DNA of 64,000 nt from Candidatus Onthovicinus excrementipullorum (GTDB taxonomy: Bacteria > Bacillota > Clostridia > Oscillospirales > Acutalibacteraceae). Location of the stretch: positions 62,001 to 126,000 of the forward strand of contig DVHG01000010.1 in the NCBI GenBank assembly GCA_018712345.1, in the 5' to 3' direction. Shown piece by piece: positions 32,490 to 42,654 of the stretch; positions within the stretch are counted from its first letter, which is position 1; each line of letters begins with the position of its first letter. The position numbers and the translations under genes were made by a program. The notes under the pieces were generated by a model. It saw only the letters and a list, made by a program, of their open reading frames with translations, was not told the DNA's origin and searched no databases.

Positions 32490-33191
32490 TTATTCTTCAC
32501 GCGGGTCAATGTACTTGACCGCTCCGTCAGCTTCAGTGAAACGGCCGTAGTGGCCCTTGTTGGCCTCATAGGCCTCATTCGGGCTCTTGCCGTGGCGGAT
32601 ATCCTCAAGCATCTTGCCCAGGCGGACGAACTCATAGCCGATCACCTGATCGTCCTTGTCGAGTGCCATGCGGGTGACATAGCCCTCGGCCATCTCCATA
32701 TAGCGGACACCCTTGGCCTTAGTGCCGAACATTGTACCGACCTGAGAACGCAGGCCCTTGCCGAGGTCTTCCAGAGCGGCGCCGATAGCGAGGCCGTCCT
32801 CGGAGAATGCGGACTGGCTGCGGCCATAGACGATCTGCAGGAACAGCTCACGCATGGCGACATTGATCGCGTCGCAGACGAGGTCCGTGTTCAGGCACTC
32901 CAGGAGCGTCTTGCCCGGAAGGATTTCCGCAGCCATGGCGGCGGAATGCGTCATGCCGGAGCAGCCGATCGTCTCAACAAGCGCCTCCTCAACGATACCA
33001 TTCTTGATATTCAGGGACAGCTTGCAGGTGCCCTGCTGCGGTGCGCACCAGCCTACGCCGTGCGTAAAACCGGAGATGTCCTTGATCTCATAGGCCTTAA
33101 CCCATTTGCCCTCTTCTGGAATCGGAGCCGGGCCGTGATGCGGTCCTTTTTTGACCGTACACATCTTCTCCACTTCTGCGGAATAGTTCAT
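32490..33191 (-). CDS. Iron-sulfur cluster assembly scaffold protein (IscU/NifU N-terminal type)
   Basis: A 233-residue protein. The scaffold core is at about 55-140, with GWCAPQQGTCKLSLNIKN, EALVETIGCSGMTHSAAMAA and LVCDAINVAMREL, supplying Cys residues at cluster-binding positions. About 50 N-terminal and 80 C-terminal residues extend beyond the IscU core. The family travels with GGGtGRT. It probably assembles Fe-S clusters for the abundant Fe-S enzymes encoded nearby; that link is inferred. Confidence 0.85.
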   Translation of the reverse strand: MNYSAEVEKMCTVKKGPHHGPAPIPEEGKWVKAYEIKDISGFTHGVGWCAPQQGTCKLSLNIKNGIVEEALVETIGCSGMTHSAAMAAEILPGKTLLECLNTDLVCDAINVAMRELFLQIVYGRSQSAFSEDGLAIGAALEDLGKGLRSQVGTMFGTKAKGVRYMEMAEGYVTRMALDKDDQVIGYEFVRLGKMLEDIRHGKSPNEAYEANKGHYGRFTEADGAVKYIDPREE

Positions 33192-33357
33192 ATGATTTCT
33201 CCTTTCGGTCTTATTCTCGCATGACCGTAATCATTATATAATGTTTGCTTTTGAGTTTCAATAGTCAGTTTTCACGAGAAAGGGTTGAAATAAAAGGAAT
33301 TTCCCCACAAAGTTGATTCCTGTGCCGGTTGGGAAGAAAAAATTGCGCTTCGGCGTG

Positions 33358-33390
33358 AAAAAAGCACGCTCTCCGCAGGGGAGAGCGTGC
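33358..33390 (-). terminator. Terminator after rplL
   Basis: On the minus strand GCACGCTCTCC pairs with GGAGAGCGTGC (33364-33390), followed by TTTTTT. It lies 16 bases beyond the rplL stop. Confidence 0.9.
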
Positions 33391-33405
33391 CGCTGTGCAA
33401 AAAAC

Positions 33406-33789
33406 TTACTTGAGCTCGACCTTTGCGCCAGCCTCTTCCAGCTTCGCCTTGGCAGCCTCGGCGTCCTCCTTGGAGATGCCTTCCTTGACAGCCTTCGGTG
33501 CGCCGTCGACAAGAGCCTTCGCGTCGACAAGGCCCAGGCCCGTGATCTCACGGACAGCCTTAATAACCTTGACCTTCTCCGCGCCGACCTCGGCAAGGAC
33601 TACGTCAAACTCGGTCTTCTCCTCAGCGGCCGGAGCGGCAGCACCAGCAGCCGGAGCGGCGGCAACTGCCACCGGAGCAGCAGCGGAAACACCGAACTCC
33701 TCCTCGAGAGCCTTGACAAGGTCAGAGAGCTCGAGAACGGTAAGGGCCTTAACGTCTTCAATCAGCTTAGTAACTTTCTCAGATGCCAT
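33406..33789 (-). CDS. rplL: 50S ribosomal protein L7/L12
   Basis: A 127-residue acidic protein. An N-terminal dimerisation helix region ([20 protein letters not shown]), an Ala/Pro-rich hinge ([16 protein letters not shown]) and a C-terminal factor-binding domain ([20 protein letters not shown]) match L7/L12 at normal length. It forms the ribosomal stalk with L10. It ends the rpmG-secE-nusG-rplK-rplA-rplJ-rplL run; no rpoB follows within reach before the operon's terminator. Confidence 0.97.
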   Translation of the reverse strand: MASEKVTKLIEDVKALTVLELSDLVKALEEEFGVSAAAPVAVAAAPAAGAAAPAAEEKTEFDVVLAEVGAEKVKVIKAVREITGLGLVDAKALVDGAPKAVKEGISKEDAEAAKAKLEEAGAKVELK

Positions 33790-33887
33790 GATATTTTACC
33801 TCCATATGTGTTCATTGAATTTTGAATGATATGCGCGGCTGATGCCGCTGAAAAGCGGAACGCCTTCCGCCAGGGACAGACAACAGA

Positions 33888-34415
33888 TTACTGCTGCTTT
33901 TCCGCAATCGCGCTCAATGCGCGGACAAGGCCGGTGATGTTCGCATTGAGAACATACACAAGGCCACTGATGGGGGCATTCAGGCCGCCCAGAGCCTTTG
34001 CGACGAGGACCTCGCGCGGCGGCAGCTCGGCGAGCTCCTTGACGCCCGCCTCATCGATGACCTTTCCATCGATAAATCCGGCCTTTACGGAGATCTTTTT
34101 GCCCTCCGTGGCCGTTTTGCTAATGATGCGCGCGGCGGCAACATAATCCCCCTCGCTCAGCGCGATAGAGGTCGTGCCGTTAAGATAGCCTTCCAGACCG
34201 CTGATGCCGGCCTTTTCAGCCGCCATTCCAAGCAGGGTGTTTTTCACGACTGTGTACTCAACCCCGGCCTCACGCAGCTCTTTACGGAGCTTGGTATCCT
34301 CCTCCACGGAGATGCCCTTATAATCGACAAGGACGCCCGCACAGGAGTTCTTCATCTTCTCACTGAGTGCCTCGACCTGCTGCTTTTTCTTCTCAAGAAT
34401 TGCATTGCTCGGCAT
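33888..34415 (-). CDS. rplJ: 50S ribosomal protein L10
   Basis: A 175-residue L10. ILEKKKQQVEALSEKMKNS at the N-terminus, YKGISVEEDTKLRKELRE and NTLLGMAAEKAGI are family signatures; the C-terminal helix binds L7/L12. The start ATG at 34415 follows GGGAGGTG; the open frame's earlier GTG overlaps that site and is unlikely. An L10 leader lies just upstream and should couple synthesis of L10 and L12 to free protein. Confidence 0.96.
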   Translation of the reverse strand: MPSNAILEKKKQQVEALSEKMKNSCAGVLVDYKGISVEEDTKLRKELREAGVEYTVVKNTLLGMAAEKAGISGLEGYLNGTTSIALSEGDYVAAARIISKTATEGKKISVKAGFIDGKVIDEAGVKELAELPPREVLVAKALGGLNAPISGLVYVLNANITGLVRALSAIAEKQQ

Positions 34416-34504
34416 AGTTCGATTCACCTCCCGACAAATAACGTGTTATGGGACAGGCGCCGGCGAAAGTGCGGCGCCGCTGACCGCTGTCACGGTTCCG
34501 GGGC

Positions 34505-34628
34505 AGAAAAAACGCCCCTCCCTAAAGCGGGAAAGGCGTAAAATGACGCTGAAAGTTCACTTCGCTTCCCCTCGGCAGGTAGGCAAAGCCGTTACGCACA
34601 AGGCACCTGCTGTCTTTAGGTAATCGAC
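34505..34628 (-). ncRNA. Ribosomal protein L10 leader with attenuator
   Basis: On the minus strand, ACCTAAAGACAGCAGGTGCC followed by GGCTTTGCCTACCTGCCGAGG, AGCGAAGTGAACTTTCAGCG and a hairpin ending in GCGTTTTTT match the conserved layout of the Firmicutes L10 leader. L10/L12 binds the kink-turn-like fold and promotes the terminator (ACGCC...GGCGT, then T tract at 34507-34512). It controls rplJ-rplL. Confidence 0.9.
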
Positions 34629-34675
34629 AACATGGGATATGATACCATATCCCATGCCGAATGTCAAGTTTTTTC

Positions 34676-35389
34676 TCAGGCCTCCGCGCTCTCGACAGAG
34701 GAGACGCGGTTCGGGTTGATCTTAATTCCGGGACCCATCGTCAGCGCGACGGCACAGGAACGGATATACTGGCCCTTCGTCGCGGCGGGCTTTGCCTTTA
34801 CGATGGCGTCCAGCAGTGCCTTGAAGTTCTCCGCGAGTTTCTGCGTGCCAAAGGATGCCTTGCCGATCGGGCAGTGGATGATGTTCGTCTTATCAAGACG
34901 GTACTCAATCTTACCGGATTTGGCATCGACAACGGCCTTTGCAACGTCCGGCGTAACGGTGCCGGCCTTCGGGCTGGGCATCAGGCCGCGGGGACCGAGC
35001 ACCTTACCGAGACGGCCCACAAGGCCCATCATGTTCGGAGCGGCGACCGCTACATCGAAGTCCAGGAACCCTTCGTCCTGAATCCGGGCGACAAGATCCT
35101 CCGCGCCGACGATATCCGCACCTGCCTCCTCGGCGGCCTTGGCCATATCGCCCTTGGCAAAGACGGCGACGCGGACCTTTTTGCCGGTGCCGTTGGGGAG
35201 TACAACTGCGCCGCGGACCTGCTGATCCGCATGGCGGGAGTCGACACCCAGGCGTACATGAACCTCCACGGTCTCGTCAAACTTGGCGGTGGCCGTCTTC
35301 ACGGCAAGATCCAGCGCCTCCGCCGGATCGTATAATTTGGACTTATCAACCAGCTTTGCGCTGTTGACATATTTTTTACCATGTTTCAT
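34676..35389 (-). CDS. rplA: 50S ribosomal protein L1
   Basis: A 237-residue L1 with [20 protein letters not shown] at the N-terminus, [20 protein letters not shown] and [20 protein letters not shown] in the body. It binds 23S rRNA at the L1 stalk and can repress its own operon. It is downstream of rplK and separated from rplJ by the L10 leader region. Confidence 0.97.
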   Translation of the reverse strand: MKHGKKYVNSAKLVDKSKLYDPAEALDLAVKTATAKFDETVEVHVRLGVDSRHADQQVRGAVVLPNGTGKKVRVAVFAKGDMAKAAEEAGADIVGAEDLVARIQDEGFLDFDVAVAAPNMMGLVGRLGKVLGPRGLMPSPKAGTVTPDVAKAVVDAKSGKIEYRLDKTNIIHCPIGKASFGTQKLAENFKALLDAIVKAKPAATKGQYIRSCAVALTMGPGIKINPNRVSSVESAEA

Positions 35390-35443
35390 AGCTATTTACC
35401 TCCCATTAAGTGGTAACCGGATACTTCCTCCCACGCAGGGAAA

Positions 35444-35869
35444 TCAGTCGGCAACCGTAATACCCATGCTGCGGGCCGTGCCCTCGATCATGCTCATGGC
35501 GGCCTCGATGCTTGCCGCGTTCAGATCGGGCATCTTCTGCTCCGCAATCTTGCGGACCTGATCCTTCGTGACCGTGGCGACCTTTGTCTTATTCGGTGTG
35601 CCGGACGCCGTCTCAATTCCGCATGCCTTCTTGAGCAGAACTGCCGCGGGCGGTGTCTTGGTGACAAAAGTGAAAGAGCGGTCCGCATATACGGTGATGA
35701 CGACCGGGATGGTGAGACCTGCATCGTTCTTTGTGCGCTCATTAAACTCCTTTGTGAATGCCATGATGTTTACGCCGTGCTGGCCGAGCGCGGGGCCGAC
35801 GGGCGGTGCCGGGGTTGCTTTTCCGGCGGGAATCTGCAATTTGATAAATCCTACAACCTTCTGAGCCAT
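35444..35869 (-). CDS. rplK: 50S ribosomal protein L11
   Basis: A 141-residue protein, the standard length. [20 protein letters not shown] and [16 protein letters not shown] are the L11 N-terminal signatures, with the rRNA-binding C-terminal domain after them. The start at 35869 follows TGGAGGTG; the 31 codons of open frame upstream are not conserved. The leader at 35870-36005 is rich in GC hairpins. Confidence 0.96.
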   Translation of the reverse strand: MAQKVVGFIKLQIPAGKATPAPPVGPALGQHGVNIMAFTKEFNERTKNDAGLTIPVVITVYADRSFTFVTKTPPAAVLLKKACGIETASGTPNKTKVATVTKDQVRKIAEQKMPDLNAASIEAAMSMIEGTARSMGITVAD

Positions 35870-36005
35870 TGTGTGCTGCACCTCCATAATATGTGGTAAA
35901 TGGCGGGGTGACGGGCACCCCTCCCACGCGCGCACGCCGGGCGGCGTACGCCGTAAAACCAAGCGGCAGAACGCCGCGTTTTACCGTGAGTGAATTGCGG
36001 TGGAA

Positions 36006-36548
36006 TCAGTTCTCTTCCTTCTCCACCTGATCGAGTTCGAATTCGACGGGGGTCTCCCTGCCGAACATGGAAATCGTGACGCGGACATAGTTCTTCTCCG
36101 TATCCACCTCGTCCACCGTGCCGGTGAAGCCCTCAAACGGACCATCGGTCACTGTGACGGTGTCACCCGCCGCGTAGTCAACCTCTACGGAGTGCTTCTC
36201 CACCCCGAGGTTTGCGACCTCTTTCTCTGTCAGCGGCACGGGTTTGCTCCCCGGACCGACGAAGCCGGTCACGCCGCGTGTGTTGCGGATCAGATACCAG
36301 GTCTCGTCCGTCATCTCGAGATCGTCATTGACGGCAAGCTTGACGAGTACGTAGCTGGGGAAGATCTTGCGTTCGACCTCAGTTTTTTTATTATCCTTGA
36401 TCTCTGTGACTGTTTCGGTCGGGATCTTGACATCAAGGATCAGATCGTGCATATTGCGGTTTTCCACAACTTTTTCGATATCCGAGGCGACTTTGTTCTC
36501 ATACCCGGAATAGGTGTGGACCACGAACCATCTGGCGTTTTCAGACAT
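36006..36548 (-). CDS. nusG: Transcription termination/antitermination protein NusG
   Basis: A 180-residue protein. The N-terminal NGN domain (WFVVHTYSGYENKVASDIEK, RKIFPSYVLVKL) and the C-terminal KOW (GDTVTVTDGPFEGFTGTVDE) are both complete. NusG tethers RNA polymerase to Rho or ribosome. It lies 14 bases after secE, the usual order. Confidence 0.97.
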   Translation of the reverse strand: MSENARWFVVHTYSGYENKVASDIEKVVENRNMHDLILDVKIPTETVTEIKDNKKTEVERKIFPSYVLVKLAVNDDLEMTDETWYLIRNTRGVTGFVGPGSKPVPLTEKEVANLGVEKHSVEVDYAAGDTVTVTDGPFEGFTGTVDEVDTEKNYVRVTISMFGRETPVEFELDQVEKEEN

Positions 36549-36562
36549 CTGACAGCCCCCAA

Positions 36563-37054
36563 TCAGTCGATCACAAAACCGTCGAGCAGATTCATTGCAC
36601 CGGCAGCCGTGCCGCTTTCCGTAGCGGGCTGTGTGTCAGCCTCAGTCTGGGCCTGTGTATCGGCCTCTGTCTGCCCTTCTGTGCTGCTCTCATCAACCGT
36701 CTGCTCCGTCTGGAGCTTCGGGGAGGCGGATACGGAATAGACCAGCAGCTTTTCGATGCCAAAATCGAACAGCCAGACAAAGATACCGATGAACACGATC
36801 ACCGCGAGAACGATGCCCGTATTTTTGAACACGGTTTTACCGTCTGCCCAGATGATCTTTTTCCCCTCAGAGAAAAAGCCCTTGACGAAGCGTTTGATAC
36901 CCCTGCCCATGCGGACAAAAATGTTCGGCTTCTTTTCGGCGGCCTTATCCTTGGACTTCTTGGCCTGTTTTACTTCTGCACCCTTCTCTGTGGGCAGAGA
37001 GACATTTGCGCCATCAGGCTTCTTGCCGGAAGCCTTTTTCTTATTGTTCGCCAT
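36563..37054 (-). CDS. secE: Preprotein translocase subunit SecE with extended tails
   Basis: A 163-residue SecE, about twice the usual length of 60-70 in Firmicutes. A Lys-rich N-terminus (about 1-45) precedes the conserved amphipathic helix and single membrane span (about 48-105, FVKGFFSEGKKIIWADGKTV, then VIVFIGIFVWLF). After that an acidic, Thr/Gln-rich tail of about 50 residues has repeats of the type TEADTQ. By topology the tail should be external. It clamps the SecYEG channel. GGAGGGAG precedes the ATG. Confidence 0.93.
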   Translation of the reverse strand: MANNKKKASGKKPDGANVSLPTEKGAEVKQAKKSKDKAAEKKPNIFVRMGRGIKRFVKGFFSEGKKIIWADGKTVFKNTGIVLAVIVFIGIFVWLFDFGIEKLLVYSVSASPKLQTEQTVDESSTEGQTEADTQAQTEADTQPATESGTAAGAMNLLDGFVID

Positions 37055-37071
37055 AATCTCCCTCCGTCCGA

Positions 37072-37221
37072 TTACTTTGTCTCTTTGTGGAGAGTGTGTT
37101 TCTTGCAGAATCTGCAATACTTGTTCATTTCCAGCCTGTCGGGATCGTTCTTCTTGTTCTTCATGGTGTTGTAGTTGCGCTGCTTGCACTCCTGGCAAGC
37201 CAATGTGACTCTGACTCTCAT
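37072..37221 (-). CDS. rpmG: 50S ribosomal protein L33
   Basis: A 49-residue protein. [19 protein letters not shown] and [16 protein letters not shown] are seen, with two zinc-binding CxxC pairs (CQEC, CRFC). So it is the zinc-containing (C+) form. It lies directly upstream of secE, the classical rpmG-secE-nusG order. GGAGGTGCC precedes the ATG. Confidence 0.96.
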   Translation of the reverse strand: MRVRVTLACQECKQRNYNTMKNKKNDPDRLEMNKYCRFCKKHTLHKETK

Positions 37222-37538
37222 TTTCGGCACCTCCGCTTAACATTGGAATAATCAATTGGCCTCCCTCTCCGAAAAAGGAGGGCACAAAAAAAGAACCCTC
37301 CGAGAGGTACTAACACTATACCACACTGTGGGCAAGCCCGTCAAGTGTTTTTGTAAGAAAATTTTCGCGGCCGGCGCCGGAGGACATTCTCATCTGCTTT
37401 TTTTAGACGATCAGGGTGACGCCATTCGTCATTTTTCACGATATTTTTTGCTTTATTTTTACCTGCTGTTCTGATATAATGAGTAACATATAGATCATTT
37501 CAGGTCTGGATCGGACCTGCTACGGAGGAAAGACAGAG
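37222..37538. other. Divergent promoter region between rpmG and the GH2 gene
   Basis: No gene is seen in these 317 bases. The minus-strand ribosomal operon promoter is at 37315-37344. For the plus strand, an extended -10 (TGATATAAT at 37472-37480) lies 58 bases before the GH2 start, with no strong -35. The stretch 37365-37385 is a GC-rich cluster (GCGGCCGGCGCCGG). Confidence 0.65.
37315..37344 (-). promoter_or_regulatory. Promoter of the rpmG-secE-nusG-ribosomal operon
   Basis: On the minus strand TTGACG (37344-37339) and TATAGT (37320-37315) are 18 bases apart, about 95 bases before rpmG. The leader between contains complementary GGAGGG/CCCTCC segments. Confidence 0.75.
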
Positions 37539-40085
37539 ATGAGAGAAATTTCCCTTGGCGGCGAGTGGCGCTTTGGCGAGGCGGGGCGCGGTGAATCCCT
37601 GCCGGCCTCAGTGCCCGGATGCAATTATCTGGACCTGATGGCTTTGGGCAAGCTCAAGGACCCGTTTGTCGGGATGAACGAAAAGGAAACCCTCTGGGTT
37701 GCGGAGCGGGACTGGGAGTATCAGACCGATTTTGTGGTGACGGAGGATCTCCTGCGGGAGGATGCCGCGCTGCTCACCTGCAGCTGCCTGGACACCCTGT
37801 GCGATATATATATAAATGAAACCAAAGTCGGGAGCAGTCAAAACTGCTTTATCCCCTACTGTCAGGATATCAAACAGGCGCTGCGGGAGGGGACCAACAC
37901 GATCCGCATCGTGTTTTACTCCCCACTGCGCTATATCCGGGAGAAGCAGAAGGCGGATAAAATGCCGAGGAACAACAACGGCATGTCCGGCATCCCGCAT
38001 ATCCGTAAGACGCAGTGCCATTTTGGCTGGGACTGGGGGCCCATTATCCCGGTCAGCGGAATTGCCGGAAAGATCGGCATCCGTTTCTATTCCTCCTATA
38101 AGCTGGGAGATGTTCGCATCCGTCAGGATCACCATGACGGCGTTGTGGACCTGGAGATTGATACGGCGGTGGAGGCCCTCGCCAGCGGAGGCGCGTACCG
38201 CCTGAAGACCAAGCTGATCTCCCCCTCCGGTGAAGTGCTGGAAGTGCAGGAGAGCTCGGACAGCGGCCGCGCCCGGTTTACCGTACAGGACCCGGAGCTG
38301 TGGTGGACGAATGATCTCTCCACGCGCAAAACGCAGCCGCTCTATACGGTGGAGGTCACCCTCAAGCAGAACGGGGCGCTGCTTGACTCTGCTTCCAAAA
38401 AGATCGGACTGCGCACTGTGCGGCTCGACCGCTCCGATGACGAATACGGCCAGAATTTTAAGTTCGTGCTCAATGGTGTGGACCTCTTTGCCAAGGGGGC
38501 GAATTATATCCCCCCCGACTCCATGATCACGCGCTTTACGGCTGCCGACCGTGAAAGGCTGATCCGCAGCTGTGCGGAGGCGAACATGAACATTATCCGT
38601 GTCTGGGGCGGCGGCAATTACGAGACCGACGAGTTCTATGACTACTGTGACCAGTACGGTATCCTCGTCTGGCAGGATTTCATGTTTGCGTGCCAGCCGT
38701 ATCCTTTCTACAATGAGGAATTCCTGGACAACGTCAGGGCGGAAATCGCCGCCAATGTCCGGCGGCTGCGTCACCACGCCTGTATGGCGATCTGGTGCGG
38801 TAATAATGAGCTGGAGACGATGTCCATTGCCTGGCGTACCTACAAAAAGCTCATGGACTGGACGGAGAAATTCTTCTACCATATTCTGCCGGAGATCGTT
38901 GAGGAGAACGACGGGCAGACGGCCTTTATTGCGGGTTCTCCGATCGGCAGGGAGTACATGAAAGGGTTCTCCTCCCATGACGACGGCGACACGCACCTGT
39001 GGGCTGTCTGGCACGGGCTGCAGCCGCTGACCTATTACCGCAAAAGCTACACCCGCTTCTGCAGCGAGTTTGGCCTGGAGTCCATGCCATGCCGCAATGC
39101 GGTCAACTACTTCGCCGGTGACAGCCGTGACCTCTCCCTGACGAGCAAGGTCTTCAACGCCCACCAGAAGAGCCCAAGCGGCAACACCAAGATGCTCTTT
39201 TACATGGCGGAAAAATACAGGATCCCCAATCAGTTTGACGATATGCTCTATATGACGCAGCTCATCCAGGCGGAGGGCGTGCGTGATGCGGTAGAGCACT
39301 GGCGGCGCAACCGCGGCCGCTGCAACGGTGCGATCTACTGGCAGCTCAACGACTGCTGGCCGGTCAACTCCTGGGCGGGGATGGACTATCTGGGGGACTA
39401 TAAAGCCCTGCACTATGCGGCCCGCCGCTTCAATGAGCCGGTCGCCGTCAGTGTACAGGACAGCAAAAAGCAGATCAAGCTCTTTGTCATCAACGACCGG
39501 ATTGATAAATTCACCGGCACGCTCAAATATAAGGTCATCGAATTCGGCGGTAAGATCCTCAAGAAGGCTGAGCAGGATATCTCTGTACCCGGCGCGTCCA
39601 GCGAATGCGCTGCCACCCTCAACGTCAAAGAGTTGCTCACCGGGACCAATCGGCGGCGCGCCTTCCTGTATGCGGAGCTGATCCGCGACGGAGTCGTGAT
39701 CTCATCGCGCGTGACGCTCTTTGGCCCGGAGAAAAAGCTCCAGCTCCCCAAGTGCAGTTACGGCATCTCCGCCCAGATTGAGGACGGCCTTGCACGTGTC
39801 ACGGTGAAATCCGATCTCTTTGCCCGGAATGTGTTCGTTTACAGCCAATATGCCTGCGGTAATTTCAGCGATAATTTCCTGGATATTCTGCCCGGCGGGA
39901 GCATCACGTTGACGGTGCCGGTCCGGGAGGGGACTTCGTCCGCCGAATTTCTGGACAGTCTGACGGTCAAGTCCGTCTCCGATGTCACGGACGTCCGCTC
40001 GGCATTTGCGGGGGCCTTTACCCGTCTGCGCATTCTGCTCGCGCCGATCAACTTCGGCAACTGGATCTATTATAAGGCGTTGTAA
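37539..40085 (+). CDS. Glycoside hydrolase family 2 beta-mannosidase
   Basis: An 848-residue protein without signal peptide, so cytoplasmic. An N-terminal sugar-binding jelly roll ([20 protein letters not shown]) and the immunoglobulin-like domain precede the TIM barrel. The acid/base is Glu424 in WCGNNELE and the nucleophile Glu510 in [18 protein letters not shown]-like [10 protein letters not shown] is a hallmark of beta-mannosidases rather than beta-galactosidases. It would remove non-reducing beta-mannosyl ends from mannan oligosaccharides or N-glycan cores taken up by the cell. CGGAGG precedes the ATG. Confidence 0.88.
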   Translation: MREISLGGEWRFGEAGRGESLPASVPGCNYLDLMALGKLKDPFVGMNEKETLWVAERDWEYQTDFVVTEDLLREDAALLTCSCLDTLCDIYINETKVGSSQNCFIPYCQDIKQALREGTNTIRIVFYSPLRYIREKQKADKMPRNNNGMSGIPHIRKTQCHFGWDWGPIIPVSGIAGKIGIRFYSSYKLGDVRIRQDHHDGVVDLEIDTAVEALASGGAYRLKTKLISPSGEVLEVQESSDSGRARFTVQDPELWWTNDLSTRKTQPLYTVEVTLKQNGALLDSASKKIGLRTVRLDRSDDEYGQNFKFVLNGVDLFAKGANYIPPDSMITRFTAADRERLIRSCAEANMNIIRVWGGGNYETDEFYDYCDQYGILVWQDFMFACQPYPFYNEEFLDNVRAEIAANVRRLRHHACMAIWCGNNELETMSIAWRTYKKLMDWTEKFFYHILPEIVEENDGQTAFIAGSPIGREYMKGFSSHDDGDTHLWAVWHGLQPLTYYRKSYTRFCSEFGLESMPCRNAVNYFAGDSRDLSLTSKVFNAHQKSPSGNTKMLFYMAEKYRIPNQFDDMLYMTQLIQAEGVRDAVEHWRRNRGRCNGAIYWQLNDCWPVNSWAGMDYLGDYKALHYAARRFNEPVAVSVQDSKKQIKLFVINDRIDKFTGTLKYKVIEFGGKILKKAEQDISVPGASSECAATLNVKELLTGTNRRRAFLYAELIRDGVVISSRVTLFGPEKKLQLPKCSYGISAQIEDGLARVTVKSDLFARNVFVYSQYACGNFSDNFLDILPGGSITLTVPVREGTSSAEFLDSLTVKSVSDVTDVRSAFAGAFTRLRILLAPINFGNWIYYKAL

Positions 40086-40143
40086 CCCTTTCCATCCGAA
40101 AGTATATCATACAGGACCAGTAAAACTGAGAGGAGAATACCAA

Positions 40144-41475
40144 ATGCACAAGTACACGAAAGAGGAAATCCTCAAGATTGCAGAGGAGCGGGACGTCAAA
40201 TTTGTCCGGCTGCAGTTCACTGACATCCACGGGCAGCCGAAAAATGTCGCCATCACGGTCCGCCAGCTGGAGAAGGCGCTCAACAATGAGTGCATGTTTG
40301 ACGGCTCCTCCATTGAGGGATTCGTCCGCATCGAGGAGTCCGACATGTACCTGCGCCCCGATTACAACACGTTCGTCATTTTCCCGTGGAGCGAGAGCGG
40401 CGCGCGGACGGCGCGCCTGATCTGCGACGTATACAACCCGGACGGAACGCCGTTTGAAGGGGACCCCCGCTATGTGCTCAAAAAGGAGATTGAGCACGCG
40501 GCCAAGCTCGGATACACATTCAACGTGGGTCCGGAGTGCGAGTTCTACCTGTTCCATATTGATGAGGACGGCAACCCAACCACCATCACCAACGACAAGG
40601 GCGGATATTTCGATCTGGCTCCCATCGACCGGGGTGAGGCCTGCCGCCGCGACATCTGTCTGACACTCGAGGAGATGGGCTTTGAGATCGAGGCGTCCCA
40701 TCACGAGGTGGCTGCCGGCCAGCACGAAATCGGCTTCAAGTATGACGAGGTGCTCGCTGCCGCGGACAATACGATCACTTTCCGCTTTGTGGTCAAGACG
40801 ATCGCTCTGCGCCACAACCTGCACGCAACCTTTATGCCCAAGCCGATCTTCGGCGCCAGCGGCTCCGGCATGCATACCAACATGTCCCTATTTAAGGATG
40901 GAAAAAACGCCTTTTATGACGAAGCTGACGAACTTGGCCTGAGCCAGGACGCCTACCACTTCATCGCCGGACTCATTGAGCACGTCAAGAGCATGTCCAT
41001 TATCACCAATCCGCTTGTCAACTCCTACAAGCGTCTTGTTCCCGGATATGAGGCGCCGGTGTATATCGCGTGGTCTGCGCATAACCGCAGCCCGCTGATC
41101 CGTGTGCCTGCCTCCCGCGGCGCCGGAACGCGGCTGGAGCTGCGCAATGCGGACCCGGCCTGCAACCCGTATCTGGAGATGGCCGTGTGCCTGGCCGCCG
41201 GTCTGGATGGCATCGAGCGCGGCCTGACCCCGCCGCCGGCGATCGATTCCAACATTTACGCCATGACGCGCAAGGATCTGGAGAACACCAATATCGAGAC
41301 GCTGCCCGCCAGCCTGCAGGAAGCCATCCGTGCGTATAAGGGCGATCCCTTCATGATGCAGACGCTGGGCGATCATGTGTACAAAAAGTACCTGCACGCC
41401 AAGCAGCACGAGTGGGACGAGTACCGCATGCGTGTCTCTCAGTGGGAGCTTGACAGCTATCTGAAAAAGTATTGA
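40144..41475 (+). CDS. glnA: Glutamine synthetase, type I
   Basis: A 443-residue GSI-alpha enzyme, the Firmicutes length. [21 protein letters not shown], the [23 protein letters not shown] region and [19 protein letters not shown] are signatures. It lacks the adenylylation Tyr-type insert region, as the Bacillus-type enzyme does. It fixes ammonium onto glutamate. AGAGGAG precedes the ATG. It has a short (58-base) gap from the GH2 gene and an A+T-rich spot that may hold its own promoter. Confidence 0.97.
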   Translation: MHKYTKEEILKIAEERDVKFVRLQFTDIHGQPKNVAITVRQLEKALNNECMFDGSSIEGFVRIEESDMYLRPDYNTFVIFPWSESGARTARLICDVYNPDGTPFEGDPRYVLKKEIEHAAKLGYTFNVGPECEFYLFHIDEDGNPTTITNDKGGYFDLAPIDRGEACRRDICLTLEEMGFEIEASHHEVAAGQHEIGFKYDEVLAAADNTITFRFVVKTIALRHNLHATFMPKPIFGASGSGMHTNMSLFKDGKNAFYDEADELGLSQDAYHFIAGLIEHVKSMSIITNPLVNSYKRLVPGYEAPVYIAWSAHNRSPLIRVPASRGAGTRLELRNADPACNPYLEMAVCLAAGLDGIERGLTPPPAIDSNIYAMTRKDLENTNIETLPASLQEAIRAYKGDPFMMQTLGDHVYKKYLHAKQHEWDEYRMRVSQWELDSYLKKY

Positions 41476-41495
41476 TCTGTACGGAGGCTATGACC

Positions 41496-42161
41496 ATGAA
41501 TTATAAGGAAGAATTTATTACCTTTATGGTGGAGTCCGGTGTGCTGACCTTCGGAGACTTTGTCACCAAGAGCGGCCGGAAGACCCCGTATTTCATCAAC
41601 ACCGGCAACTATAAAACGGCGCGCCAGATTGCCAAGCTGGGCGATTACTACGCCGCCTGTATCAAGGAGAACATGATCGGGCAGGTGGACGCGCTCTACG
41701 GCCCCGCGTACAAGGGAATCCCCCTGGTGGTCACGGCAGCGGCCTCCCTGTACCGGGACTATCAGATTGATATTCCCTATGCCTTCAACCGCAAAGAGGT
41801 CAAGGACCACGGGGAGGGCGGCAGTCTGATCGGCTATAAGCCGCAGCCGGGGGACAGGATCGGCATCGTGGAGGATGTTATCACGGCCGGCAAATCGGTG
41901 CGTGAGAGCATTGATACGCTCCGCGCGCTGGATGTGGAGGTCACCTCCCTAATCGTCTCTGTGGACCGTATGGAGCGCGGTGAGGGGACAATGAGTGCCA
42001 TTCAGGAGATCAAGGCGGAGTTCGGCATCACGACCTATCCGATCGTCACCATCCGGGAGATCGTGGCCTATCTGCACAATCGCGAGATCGGCGGAAGGGT
42101 TGTTGTGGACGACGAGATGAAGGCGCGCATTCAGGCGCATCTTGAGGAGTACGGTGTCTGA
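41496..42161 (+). CDS. pyrE: Orotate phosphoribosyltransferase
   Basis: A 221-residue type I PRTase. The PRPP loop is RIGIVEDVITAGKSVRES, and the N-terminal hood contains GDFVTKSGRKTPYFINTG. It joins orotate to PRPP in UMP synthesis. The start at 41496 is 8 bases after GGAGG; the ATG at 41490 is too close to it. It follows glnA by 20 bases and precedes the YbaK-type gene. Confidence 0.95.
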   Translation: MNYKEEFITFMVESGVLTFGDFVTKSGRKTPYFINTGNYKTARQIAKLGDYYAACIKENMIGQVDALYGPAYKGIPLVVTAAASLYRDYQIDIPYAFNRKEVKDHGEGGSLIGYKPQPGDRIGIVEDVITAGKSVRESIDTLRALDVEVTSLIVSVDRMERGEGTMSAIQEIKAEFGITTYPIVTIREIVAYLHNREIGGRVVVDDEMKARIQAHLEEYGV

Positions 42162-42183
42162 AACGCAGGGAGGTCTCACCGCA

Positions 42184-42654
42184 ATGGCGATTGAAAAAGT
42201 ACGCGAATATTTGGCCCAATACGGTCTGGCGGACCGTATACGGGAATTTGACGTATCAAGCGCGACGGTTGATTTGGCAGCGCGTGCGCTGGGCTGTGAG
42301 CCTGAGCGCATTGCCAAGACGCTCTCCTTCCTGGTGGGGGACAGTGCCGTTTTAATTGTGGCCGCCGGTGACGCGCGTGTGGACAACGCCAAGTTTAAAG
42401 CGCAGTTCCATACCAAGGCAAGAATGCTCACCCGTGAAGAGGTCCCTGAAAAAGTCGGCCACGCGGTAGGCGGCGTATGTCCCTTTGCTGTAAAGGAGGG
42501 GGCAGAGGTGTATCTGGACATCTCGCTCCGGCGGTTTGAAACCGTATTCCCCGCCTGCGGGAGCAGCAACAGCGCCATTGAACTCACGCTGGATGAGCTT
42601 GAGCGCAGCGCCGCTCCGAGGGCATGGGTTGATGTGTGCAGGGGCTGGGCGTGA
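42184..42654 (+). CDS. YbaK/EbsC-family aminoacyl-tRNA deacylase
   Basis: A 156-residue protein of the YbaK fold with IAKTLSFLVGDSAVLIVAAG, the conserved Lys in VDNAKFKAQF and VGGVCPFAVKEGAEVYLD. Relatives remove mischarged amino acids, typically Cys or Ala from tRNA-Pro. GGGAGGTCTC precedes the ATG at 42184. It follows pyrE closely and is probably in its operon. The exact specificity is not visible. Confidence 0.87.
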   Translation: MAIEKVREYLAQYGLADRIREFDVSSATVDLAARALGCEPERIAKTLSFLVGDSAVLIVAAGDARVDNAKFKAQFHTKARMLTREEVPEKVGHAVGGVCPFAVKEGAEVYLDISLRRFETVFPACGSSNSAIELTLDELERSAAPRAWVDVCRGWA

